DNA of 13,519 nt from an uncultured Bacilli bacterium (GTDB lineage: Bacteria > Bacillota_I > Bacilli_A > RFN20 > CAG-449). The notes below the pieces were generated by a model. It was given only the letters and a program-made list of their open reading frames with translations, ran no database searches and had not been told where the DNA came from. How positions within the stretch are numbered: the stretch's first letter is position 1; each line of letters begins with the position of its first letter. The stretch is taken from NCBI GenBank assembly GCA_947593895.1, contig CANQDY010000019.1, positions 1 to 13,519 of the forward strand, given 5' to 3'. A program made the translations under genes and the position numbers. Of the stretch, positions 6,665 through 13,519 are shown piece after piece.

Positions 6665-9229
6665 TTATTGTGCATTTCCAGGTGCAGGGAATACACCAGG
6701 TGTATACATCATTGCAGAAACAAGAGATTCTGCTTCAATACCACAGACAGTTGATACATAAGTAATATCAAAGCTGAAGTTGAAGTATAATCCTTCATAA
6801 ACAAATGCGTCTTGATATTTTGCAACAATATCTTTAGGAATAGTAACAACTATTTTCTTACCATCTTCAGACATTGTGAATTCTAATGAATCAGCATCAT
6901 CAAATGTAGCTTCTGCTTGTTCATCATAGAATGAAGCATAAATTGTAACATCACTGATCTTTGCAGTTGCATCTGTAACAGAAACTAAGTTAACAGCGAT
7001 TTCTGCAGTAACACTTCCATCTTGATTTACTTTGAAATTATCAGCAGTTAGTTCACTATCAACTAATGTAAATAATGGTGAAACAAGTCCGTTTTCTAAA
7101 TAAGCACCTGTGTCAGCAGCCTGCCATAATGAATCAAATGACCAATAGCAACCATCATAATATAAATCTTCGGAAACAACATTAGTATCTATTCCCCAGT
7201 TTAGAGTAAAACCAGATGAGTTATCACTTTTTAAAACTTCAAAGAAGTTCAATGGATTTAATGCATTACCTGAAATAGATCCAAATCCTACATCAAATTG
7301 ACCAACCATCATCTTTTGGTAGTAAACATCACTCCAAACACTTCCAGCCCAGAATTCAACATTTAATTTTAATCCGCCACCGCAGTTATTAAATGCATCT
7401 TCCCAGTACTTTTTAACATCAGCATGGAACATTTCTTCATCTGATGGTTCCATCCATGCTACTTGAATAGTAATAGTATCGCCTTGATTGTATTTACCAG
7501 CAGCGATTAATTCTTCACTAGCTTTTTTGAATGCTGTTTTTGCAAATTCAAGATTGTAGCCATATTCAGTTCCTTCTTGTAACTTTGCAACAGCTTCTTT
7601 ATGTGTATCAGTGTTATTATATACTTCGCCATCTTCTGGATTTGATAAGTATCCACTTCCGAAATAGTTTGCACTTGGTGAATAACCATATTTATCTGCA
7701 AATTCTTGTCTGTTAAATGCATAGTTTAGTCCTGATACGAAGCTATCATTTGACATTGCTGGTTCACATTCCCAATATTTGTCTTCAGGTGTTGGAGAAA
7801 TTAATCCCTCTTTACCAAATAATTCTTCCCATCTTTCTTGTGTACATGTGTTAAAATTCAATTTGTATGTTGAATCTCCAATCGTACGTGTTGTTCTTTC
7901 ATCATTTCTATAAGTATCTAACATATCTGATGGAATACCTGATGCATGTAAGTTTCCATTAAGGAATTCATTAATAACTGCATGTGGATCAGTAGAAACC
8001 GCCTTTAAAATTTTATAATGAACACCTGCCATTTTAAATCTTTTTTCATCTTGGCATTTGAATAAATCATTCTTACCAAAAACAATTTGTACATCATTTT
8101 CCCAGTTTTCTACATAATATGGTCCAGTTGAAAGCCATGTATCAACAGGAGATAATCCACTATCAGTATAGTTACCCCAAGCTTTAACGCCATTTTCAAA
8201 GTCGTTATTTCCTAATTCTTTAATAAATTCTTCTGGAACTGGAGCAAACATTGAACTTGATAAGTAATACATTGCATAGAATGTGTTACATGGTATATTA
8301 AAAGTAAATTCAAGATATGATTTTCCATTTTCTTCTTTTGTTTTAATACCAATATTTTCCCAAGCATCTGCTTTAAATCCGTCTTTTGATGCATTGTAAT
8401 ATACTGCCGATCCTTTAATTGATCCTGCACCGGACAAATTCTCACTTCCTCTTGCCATACCATATCCAGAAGTATAATAAATCTTATATGGAGTGATATA
8501 GTCTTCAAGGGCTACTTCTCTACCATTATATTTGCTTAATTTGGTTGATCCTGTACGATATTTTAAATCTTTACCAACTTTAACTTCAAACTTATAAGTT
8601 GTTGCAAGACCATTTGCATCAGGATTGACTGCAATTGGACGTTCACTATTAGCAAGTTGTGGTACCCAATCATAACCATCACTGAACTCATTCATTTGAG
8701 TGGTCCAATATGAACCGGAGACTAATCCAATTAAATCACCAACTACACTACCTTTATCATTTTGATAATTTATTGTTTTTGGATCTGCTGATTGGTATGT
8801 GTGATAATATCTCTTCCATTTTGAATTAGTTTCTTTTGCTAAATCATCTTTGATATATCCTTCTGAAATAATACCAAATCCATATCCTGGAATATAAGTA
8901 TTCGTTCCTTTGACAACTGATTGGTCATACATAACGTATGAACCATTTTCATACATTGTCATACCTGTAAGATTATTCTTTACTGCATAGGTTTCTAATA
9001 AACCTAAGATTTTTGTTCTTTCATCATAACTAGCAGCAACATAAGATTTTGCTCCTGAAGCATAGTTTTCAGGGGTAAAATCTGCTACAGTTTCTGAAGA
9101 AGAACCAGTGGTAGCACTAGTACCTGTACTTGAAGGTGTTGATGTTGAAGGTTTCTTTCCCCCACAACCTACCAAAGCAGATAATGACAATAGTGTTGCC
9201 ACCAAAAGCACTTTATTGGCCTTTTTCAT
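6665..9229 (-). CDS. oppA: oligopeptide ABC transporter substrate-binding lipoprotein OppA
   Basis: Surface-anchored receptor that delivers substrate to OppB/OppC. The N-terminus MKKANKVLLVATLLSLSALVGC is a lipoprotein signal with the lipidated Cys at 22. It is followed by a Ser/Thr/Gly-rich linker to about residue 46. The body matches the SBP_bac_5 family: LEDYITPYKIYY at 241-252, STGPYYVENW at 367-376, LNYAFNRQEFADKYG at 501-515 and a C-lobe around 625-680 (SVWSDVYYQKMMVGQFDVGF). At 854 residues it is much longer than the usual 540. Part of the excess is in the N-lobe, and residues about 720-845 form a separate beta-rich, Ig-like C-terminal module. GGAGGAG lies 6-7 nt before the ATG, a strong site. 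The gene leads the operon and is followed by a terminator hairpin. Family is certain; the substrate (peptide or something else) is not shown by sequence. Confidence 0.95.
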   Translation of the reverse strand: MKKANKVLLVATLLSLSALVGCGGKKPSTSTPSSTGTSATTGSSSETVADFTPENYASGAKSYVAASYDERTKILGLLETYAVKNNLTGMTMYENGSYVMYDQSVVKGTNTYIPGYGFGIISEGYIKDDLAKETNSKWKRYYHTYQSADPKTINYQNDKGSVVGDLIGLVSGSYWTTQMNEFSDGYDWVPQLANSERPIAVNPDANGLATTYKFEVKVGKDLKYRTGSTKLSKYNGREVALEDYITPYKIYYTSGYGMARGSENLSGAGSIKGSAVYYNASKDGFKADAWENIGIKTKEENGKSYLEFTFNIPCNTFYAMYYLSSSMFAPVPEEFIKELGNNDFENGVKAWGNYTDSGLSPVDTWLSTGPYYVENWENDVQIVFGKNDLFKCQDEKRFKMAGVHYKILKAVSTDPHAVINEFLNGNLHASGIPSDMLDTYRNDERTTRTIGDSTYKLNFNTCTQERWEELFGKEGLISPTPEDKYWECEPAMSNDSFVSGLNYAFNRQEFADKYGYSPSANYFGSGYLSNPEDGEVYNNTDTHKEAVAKLQEGTEYGYNLEFAKTAFKKASEELIAAGKYNQGDTITIQVAWMEPSDEEMFHADVKKYWEDAFNNCGGGLKLNVEFWAGSVWSDVYYQKMMVGQFDVGFGSISGNALNPLNFFEVLKSDNSSGFTLNWGIDTNVVSEDLYYDGCYWSFDSLWQAADTGAYLENGLVSPLFTLVDSELTADNFKVNQDGSVTAEIAVNLVSVTDATAKISDVTIYASFYDEQAEATFDDADSLEFTMSEDGKKIVVTIPKDIVAKYQDAFVYEGLYFNFSFDITYVSTVCGIEAESLVSAMMYTPGVFPAPGNAQ

Positions 9230-9341
9230 ATTTTCTCCTCCGCTATAAACGAGTTAATATTATATAGTTATAACAAAAGATAGAAGACCAACGCTATCTC
9301 CTTCTGCATAAATCCTATATAATTTAAAACTACGTACTTCA

Positions 9342-9370
9342 ATAAAACACCATTTTTTAAGTGATGTCAA
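9342..9370 (-). promoter_or_regulatory. candidate sigma-A-type promoter of oppA
   Basis: On the minus strand a perfect -35 hexamer TTGACA (9370-9365) is followed by an exact 17-nt spacer and TTTTAT (9347-9342), a 4/6 match to the -10 consensus. Transcription would start near 9335, giving a leader of about 105 nt before the oppA ATG. The perfect -35 and spacer length support it; the -10 is weak, so an activator or another promoter is possible. Confidence 0.5.
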
Positions 9371-9402
9371 TAAAAAATATGTAAAGAAGTACATTAAAAC
9401 CC

Positions 9403-9418
9403 ATGAAATCGCTTACAT
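9403..9418 (-). promoter_or_regulatory. cre site (CcpA catabolite-responsive element) upstream of oppA
   Basis: The minus strand reads ATGTAAGCGATTTCAT, which agrees at every position with the Firmicutes cre consensus WTGNAARCGNWWWCAW. CcpA with HPr-Ser-P binds such sites when preferred sugars are present. The site lies 32 nt upstream of the TTGACA -35 and about 75 nt before the predicted start. That placement is more often linked with activation than with roadblock repression, but the direction of control cannot be settled here, and an unrecognised promoter further upstream would change the reading. CcpA itself is not in the window. Confidence 0.6.
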
Positions 9419-9596
9419 CTAATAATTAGAATTCAATTATTTCAATTATTAAAAACATTTTTTTTACACTAGCATAAGCAAAATGCATAAGACATTATTT
9501 TCTTTTTTTCAAAAATTAAAGCATATGAACAAATCAACATTTTTTACTGACAAAAGAAAAAATTAAGTCCCTAAAAATATGACCTCTTTTAATATT

Positions 9597-9906
9597 TTAT
9601 TTTATCATTCTCAATACAACAACATCTGTAAATAGGTTAACAACATCATCAATTTCAATTAATTTTATTTTCTACATCAACAAATGGAATATCAAAGTTA
9701 CAATTTACCAGGAATTGATTTCGTTTTTATGGTTTAACATGCAAAAATTTAGGATTCAGGTATATTTCAATAGACTATGTATTTGATATCTAAAAGAATA
9801 TTTATAATAGATATCATTTCATAACATTATCGACTCTCAGGGAAAAATGCAATTAAAAAAATATTCCAATCACTTTATCACATAAAGCAATCTGCAAAAA
9901 ACTAAT
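9597..9906 (-). pseudogene. possible decayed 3' extension of the ORF downstream of smpB
   Basis: Directly after the TAG of the 9907-10518 ORF, the same frame continues as ISFLQIALCDKVIGIFF to a TAA at 9855-9853, then LHFSLRVDNVMK to a TGA at 9816-9814. Coding-like pieces then follow in shifted frames: MISIINILLDIKYIVY (9817-9770), EIYLNPKFLHVKP (9768-9730), KRNQFLVNCNFDIPFVDVEN and on to 9658, and EIDDVVNLFTDVVVLRMIK (9656-9600) with a TAA at 9599-9597. Two junctions each look like a single extra T before GAA. The last pieces are rich in GNN codons, as real coding sequence is. Individual runs are short enough to arise by chance in A+T-rich DNA, so this is a hypothesis. The alternative is plain non-coding spacer. 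Confidence 0.3.
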
Positions 9907-10518
9907 CTATAAACCAATTGCAATCTTGTTCAATGAATAAACAAATTCACAAGCAACATTTGTAAAAATATCAATATTAACAAAAAATACTTCTGAATCA
10001 TTATCTTGTAAAATTTTTATTTGAATTTGATCGTAAATCGTTTCCTCGCTATTACTATTTTTCAGACTTTCAATAAGTTCATTCAAAAATATAAATTTAA
10101 CTTTTGAAAAACAAGATATCAAAATTCGATATCTTATTGTTTCCTCTTTATTCAACAAAATAAAACACGCACTTTTTAATTTAGTTTCCGATGAAAGATC
10201 AATAATTTTAAACGGAGATGAATAACAGATATCTTTCTTAAGGTATTTCTTTGCCAATCTAACATCTTTTTTATTTGTTGTTAATAACAATGTAGCGCTA
10301 TTAAGACTTCTTAAAATGTTATGAATATAATAATTAACAGAATTATCATCAACCGCAAAATAATTCTTATTTTTTAAGTTTTTGCAAATCAAAGTATAGT
10401 ATCTTTTCTTATTAAATCTGGTTAAATAGTAACGAACGCACAACAAAGAAATCTTATCAAATGAAAAGGTTGAAAAACTTAATCCAGTATAAATATAACT
10501 ATCCAAAGTTTGAATCAT
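9907..10518 (-). CDS. hypothetical protein downstream of smpB, possibly truncated
   Basis: Not recognised. A 203-residue protein rich in Leu, Ile, Ser, Lys and Asn. It has no signal peptide and no convincing membrane helix. It alternates hydrophobic strands (SATLLLTTN at about 72-80, VKFIFLNELIESL at about 138-150, EVFFVNIDIF at about 172-181) with charged stretches, consistent with a soluble alpha/beta fold. No catalytic motif stands out. The ATG at 10518 follows the smpB stop by 1 nt and has only a weak purine-rich ribosome-binding region (GGCGGAAAGAGAG). A longer version starting at 10566 would overlap smpB by 47 nt and read its Lys/Arg tail, so I rejected it. It appears to be the last gene of the secG-rnr-smpB unit. 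Possible coding remnants beyond its TAG suggest it is the front part of a broken gene. Confidence 0.55.
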   Translation of the reverse strand: MIQTLDSYIYTGLSFSTFSFDKISLLCVRYYLTRFNKKRYYTLICKNLKNKNYFAVDDNSVNYYIHNILRSLNSATLLLTTNKKDVRLAKKYLKKDICYSSPFKIIDLSSETKLKSACFILLNKEETIRYRILISCFSKVKFIFLNELIESLKNSNSEETIYDQIQIKILQDNDSEVFFVNIDIFTNVACEFVYSLNKIAIGL

Positions 10519-10519
10519 T

Positions 10520-10963
10520 TTATTTCTCTCTTTCCGCCTCTCGCTTTTTAGTCTTTTCTTTTTCACTTTCTCTTTTATCGTAATTTTTTTTTCCTTTTGC
10601 TAAAGCTAATTCAATCTTAGCTTTACCCTTTTTTAAATATACTTTGGTACAAACTAAAGTAAATCCTTTTTCTTTAATTTTTTGTTCTAGCTTAATTATT
10701 TCTTTTTTGTGTAATAGTAATTTTCTAGTTCTCAAAGGATCGTGATTAAAAATGTTTCCTTGCTTAAACTCACTTATGTGCATATTTAACAAAAAAACTT
10801 CATGATTTCTAATTAAAGCATAGCTATCATTTAACGAGGCACCATTAAAACGAAGTGATTTTATTTCAGTTCCTGTTAACGCAATTCCTGCCTCAATAAA
10901 AGAAGAAAGAAAGTATTCATAACTTGCTTTACGATTAGTTGCAATAATTTTAATACCGTCCAT
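10520..10963 (-). CDS. smpB: SsrA-binding protein SmpB
   Basis: Partner of tmRNA in trans-translation: it binds the tRNA-like domain of ssrA RNA and takes it to stalled ribosomes. The 147 residues match the family length. Hallmarks: IIATNRKASYEYFL (6-19), EAGIALTGTEIKSLR (24-38), LRTRKLLLHKKEI (77-89) and the end of the OB fold, KAKIELALAKGKKNYDKRE (114-132). The Lys/Arg/Glu-rich tail (to 147) becomes helical in the mRNA channel in known structures. The start at 10963 gives the expected short N-terminus. It overlaps the rnr stop by 14 nt, so translation is probably coupled; no strong Shine-Dalgarno is seen. In many Firmicutes ssrA follows smpB; here it does not. Confidence 0.95.
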   Translation of the reverse strand: MDGIKIIATNRKASYEYFLSSFIEAGIALTGTEIKSLRFNGASLNDSYALIRNHEVFLLNMHISEFKQGNIFNHDPLRTRKLLLHKKEIIKLEQKIKEKGFTLVCTKVYLKKGKAKIELALAKGKKNYDKRESEKEKTKKREAEREK

Positions 10964-13079
10964 TGTTCTTTCTTTTTCTCCTATTCTTTATACTTTCCAT
11001 TTTAAGAGATTTAGCATCATTAATCAAAACAAAACTGATTGAATAAGTTTCGATATCGACTTTTGACACTAAAACCTTAACTTGATCACCAAGTTTATAT
11101 TTATTTCCATTTCTTCTTCCTTTTGCTTGAAGATATTGTTCATCAAATACATAAAAATCATCATCAATATCTTCAAAATCAACAAAACCATTTATTCCAT
11201 TTTCAAGTTCAACAAACATTCCGTTTGCATTCATACCACTTATCATTCCAAAATATACATTTCCAATTTTATCTTCCATATATTTTGCGCTTTCTAAATC
11301 ATCAACTTCTCTTTCAATAGATAAAGCTCTTCGCTCTTTAATCGAACTATTCTCACAAATTAAGGCTACTTCATTCTTAAATTCATTAGTAACGCTAGTA
11401 TCTTTATTAAAAATGTAACGATCAATTAATCGATGAACAAGTAAATCTGGATATCTTCTAATTGGTGAAGTAAAGTGACAATATGAATCACTTGCCAAAC
11501 CAAAATGTTTGCGGTTTTCTTCAAAATATCTTGCCTTAGCTAAGCAACGAAGTAATACCATAGATAAAATTTCCCTTTTATTTTTATCATCAATCTTACT
11601 TAAGTGATCTGATAGATCTTTACTAGTTACATCTAATGGAGAAAAATTGCAGTGATATCCTAAATGATTTGATAATCTAATAAAAGTTTCTATTTTTTTT
11701 GACTTTGGTTGTTCATGAATTCGATAAGCAAAAGGAAGATTAAGATTTTCTATCGTTCGACTAACTACCTCATTAGCCACAATCATTAAATCTTCAATTA
11801 ACTTTTCTCCTTCATCTTGTTTTCGTTTTATAACTTCAACTGGTTTACCATTTGAATCACAAATAAACTTTAACTCTATCGAATCAAGATCTAATGCTCC
11901 TAAGCGATTTCTCCTTTTTCTGATTTTCCTTGCTACTTCATTTAAGGTGAATAGCATTTGATCGATATCTTCCGATATATGCTCATCTTTATTTAGTTCA
12001 TGCTTTAATAATTTATTAACATATGTATATGTCAATCTTCCATGTGAACAAATTACCCCTTTAGTAATTCTGCTATTTATTACATTTCCAAAGTTATCAA
12101 CTTCAAAAATACATGAAGTGACCAAACGATCAACGTTAGGATTTAATGAACAAATACCATTAGATAACTCTACCGGTAGCATTGGTACAACCCGATCAGT
12201 TACATAAATTGATGTTCCCCTTGATAAAGCTTCTTGATCAAGAGGAGAATCATAAGTGACATAATGAGCAACATCGGCAATATGAACACCAACTAAATAT
12301 CCGTTTATCGTTCTTTCAACTTCAACAGCATCATCAAAATCTCTAGCATCTTCTCCATCAATAGTAACAATTAAATGTTTTCTGAAATCTTCTCTGCTTA
12401 AGTAATCTTCTTCTTTTAACTCTGATGGAATTGTCTTAAGTTGGCTTCTGACTTCAAAAGGAAACTCAATATCAGCATCATGACTTAAAATAATTCTTTT
12501 AATATCAACACCAGGATCATTCTTATGACCAATAATATTTAAAACATCAACAAAAGCCTTAGTTTCTGTTTGTCTAACAACATACGCGGATACTATATAT
12601 CCATCAAATAAACTGACTTCACTTTTATTTACAATGAAATCAAATTTTTTATCAGTAATATCCTTAGTTAAAAGATGAAAACCATTTTTAGTTTTAATAA
12701 CTTCTCCAATTATACGTTTTTTATTTCTTTTTATTATTGAAATAACTTCATAAGTTTCATAACTTTTAGAATATTCTGGCTTTAAATATACAATATCATC
12801 AATAAAAGCCCCATTAAGATTATGATTATCAATATAACCATCCTCTTCCTTTCCTTCAATTGAAGCAAAAGAATATCGATCTTTAATCGCAACAATTTTT
12901 CCTTTTACTAGATTTAATTGATCTGGCAAATATAATTTATGATTATAAGAAACAATCTCACCTTCACTAATTAATTCATCAATAACTTGATTAGTTTGCT
13001 TTTCATTGGGAAAAAATTCCAGAATTACCTTTCTGGTTAATGATTGTCTTCTCATTAATTTTAAAATTTTTTCTTTCAT
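10950..13079 (-). CDS. rnr: ribonuclease R
   Basis: Processive 3'-to-5' exoribonuclease of the RNase II/R family that degrades structured RNA; with SmpB and tmRNA it removes non-stop mRNAs. The 709 residues are normal for a Firmicute RNase R. Order: N-terminal helical/winged-helix region (1-55), cold-shock OB domains (about 58-185), RNB catalytic domain (about 230-555) and S1 domain (about 605-685), then a short basic tail. The metal-binding aspartates are Asp241, Asp247, Asp249 and Asp250 in DGEDARDFDDAV, with the same spacing as E. coli RNase II. The conserved HFTSPIRRYPDLLVHR is at 535-550. The ATG at 13079 is preceded by a modest AGATGGTGA. It follows secG by 58 nt across a hairpin, so it may depend on readthrough. 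Its 3' end overlaps smpB. Confidence 0.96.
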   Translation of the reverse strand: MKEKILKLMRRQSLTRKVILEFFPNEKQTNQVIDELISEGEIVSYNHKLYLPDQLNLVKGKIVAIKDRYSFASIEGKEEDGYIDNHNLNGAFIDDIVYLKPEYSKSYETYEVISIIKRNKKRIIGEVIKTKNGFHLLTKDITDKKFDFIVNKSEVSLFDGYIVSAYVVRQTETKAFVDVLNIIGHKNDPGVDIKRIILSHDADIEFPFEVRSQLKTIPSELKEEDYLSREDFRKHLIVTIDGEDARDFDDAVEVERTINGYLVGVHIADVAHYVTYDSPLDQEALSRGTSIYVTDRVVPMLPVELSNGICSLNPNVDRLVTSCIFEVDNFGNVINSRITKGVICSHGRLTYTYVNKLLKHELNKDEHISEDIDQMLFTLNEVARKIRKRRNRLGALDLDSIELKFICDSNGKPVEVIKRKQDEGEKLIEDLMIVANEVVSRTIENLNLPFAYRIHEQPKSKKIETFIRLSNHLGYHCNFSPLDVTSKDLSDHLSKIDDKNKREILSMVLLRCLAKARYFEENRKHFGLASDSYCHFTSPIRRYPDLLVHRLIDRYIFNKDTSVTNEFKNEVALICENSSIKERRALSIEREVDDLESAKYMEDKIGNVYFGMISGMNANGMFVELENGINGFVDFEDIDDDFYVFDEQYLQAKGRRNGNKYKLGDQVKVLVSKVDIETYSISFVLINDAKSLKMESIKNRRKRKNNGRY

Positions 13080-13099
13080 AAATTCACCATCTTTATTTT

Positions 13100-13135
13100 T
13101 TCCAAAAATAAAAGGGCTAGTATCACCCGGCCCTT
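13100..13135 (-). terminator. Rho-independent terminator/attenuator after secG
   Basis: AAGGGC (complement of 13130-13135) and GCCCTT (complement of 13112-13117) form a 6-bp GC-rich stem with a 12-nt loop. On the minus strand a U-rich run TTTTATTTTT follows. It begins just after the secG stop codon and sits in the 58-nt gap before rnr. It would reduce transcription of rnr-smpB relative to secG, as no clear rnr promoter is seen. Confidence 0.7.
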
Positions 13136-13137
13136 AA

Positions 13138-13359
13138 TTAACCAAAATATTTTGTTAGCAATGTAAAGAGGAAAAATATAATTCCAAGAATCAAGGTCAT
13201 AATTGAAAGAACCCTTTCTGAACCTCTCTCCTTAGTCTTAGCGAAAATGTTCATTTTACTACCACCAGTAATTGCACCTGATGCTCCATTAGTTTTTCCC
13301 CCCTGAAGTAGGGTGATTAATATAATAATAACTGAAATTACAACTAAAACGTATTGCAT
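13138..13359 (-). CDS. secG: preprotein translocase subunit SecG
   Basis: Small membrane subunit of the SecYEG protein-export channel that assists SecA-driven translocation. The 73 residues are the usual Gram-positive length. It has helix 1 at about 2-19, then the conserved LLQGGKTNGASGAITGGS (17-34) containing the glycine-rich cytoplasmic loop, a charged KTKERGSER and helix 2 at about 50-70 (VLSIMTLILGIIFFLFTLL). GGAGGAAG lies about 7 nt before the ATG. It opens the secG-rnr-smpB cluster, an order also seen in Bacillus. Overlapping TATTAT and TATATT boxes (13388-13396, minus strand) could serve as the -10, but no good -35 is spaced correctly from them. Confidence 0.93.
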   Translation of the reverse strand: MQYVLVVISVIIILITLLQGGKTNGASGAITGGSKMNIFAKTKERGSERVLSIMTLILGIIFFLFTLLTKYFG

Positions 13360-13519
13360 TTTTCTTCCTCCATTTTAAAGGGTCTTTAATATAATACACT
13401 ATTTTTATCAACATTAAAAATGTTTTTTGAATTTTAATATTATTTGTTAAGTGACAAAGTTATTGCAACGGAAGAAAGATATTGACAAAAAGACAATTTG
13501 ATTATTTCCTTTTGATTGA

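Larger units (their letters stand above)
9230..9596. other. oppA leader and upstream regulatory region, no gene
   Basis: A non-coding stretch of about 370 nt. It contains the oppA promoter candidate (9342-9370), the cre site (9403-9418), a 7-bp inverted repeat GTACTTC/GAAGTAC (9334-9340 and 9386-9392) around that promoter, and a direct repeat GCATAAG (9472-9478 and 9485-9491). A second, weaker promoter candidate on the minus strand is TTGAAG (9342-9337), 17 nt, TATAGG (9319-9314). The leader also has a short GATAG/CTATC inverted repeat (9279-9283 and 9294-9298). No riboswitch or T-box motif was recognised. Confidence 0.6.

Noticed and set aside
7507..7722. Minus-strand ORFs inside oppA and oppC in other frames (also 8212-8508 and 5085-5276)
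   Set aside because: Shadows of the true reading frames of OppA and OppC.
9472..9491. Direct repeat GCATAAG, 13 bp apart
   Set aside because: Only two short copies, not enough to call an operator or a repeat family.
9558..9583. Possible weak terminator after the post-smpB ORF
   Set aside because: The stem is only about 5 bp with a wobble pair; the T-run that follows is not unusual in this sequence.
9784..9816. 9-bp inverted repeat TGATATCTA/TAGATATCA
   Set aside because: Entirely A+T-rich apart from two GC pairs, with a 15-nt loop and no T-run or nearby promoter; expected by chance in DNA of this composition.
10519..10566. Longer start of the post-smpB ORF at 10566
   Set aside because: The added residues only read the Lys/Arg-rich smpB tail in another frame; the ATG at 10518 directly after the smpB stop is more natural.
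13482..13487. TTGACA on the plus strand at the right edge as a promoter
   Set aside because: No -10-like hexamer 16-18 nt downstream, and the window ends.

Overview
The window is strongly A+T-rich. It looks like a low-GC Gram-positive lineage on the Mollicutes/Erysipelotrichia side of the Firmicutes. Two protein features support this: OppD and OppF carry long Lys/Glu-rich inserts, and OppD has a cysteine-free C-terminal tail (GDAFALRSRYAMKIDFE), which I associate with Mollicutes-type transporters. Every Trp codon in the long genes is TGG and no in-frame TGA interrupts them, so the standard bacterial code fits better than the Mycoplasma code. The species cannot be named from the sequence alone.

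Layout: a small membrane protein (160-543, +, DUF3899-like) faces the rest of the window across a shared bidirectional terminator (542-590). Positions 589-9229 hold a complete oligopeptide-type ABC importer on the minus strand, in transcription order oppA, oppB, oppC, oppD, oppF. A strong hairpin terminator (6601-6632) separates oppA from oppBCDF, while the last four genes are packed with gaps of 1-2 nt or an 8-nt overlap. Upstream of oppA are a TTGACA promoter candidate and a full consensus match to a CcpA catabolite-responsive element (9403-9418).

Positions 9907-13359 (minus strand) hold the conserved secG-rnr-smpB cluster: a Sec translocon subunit, then RNase R and SmpB, which cooperate in trans-translation and RNA quality control. 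After smpB comes an unrecognised ORF (9907-10518). Past its stop codon, coding-like pieces continue in shifting frames to about 9597, so it may be the surviving part of a decayed longer gene. No ssrA (tmRNA) follows smpB here.

The window is mostly conventional. The best leads are the roughly 330-residue extracytoplasmic domain inserted in OppC, with a partly carbohydrate-binding-like pattern, together with the cre site upstream of oppA. Together they raise the possibility that this Opp-like importer handles glycans or glycopeptides rather than, or as well as, plain peptides. That is inference. No CRISPR array, insertion sequence, tRNA or rRNA is visible.
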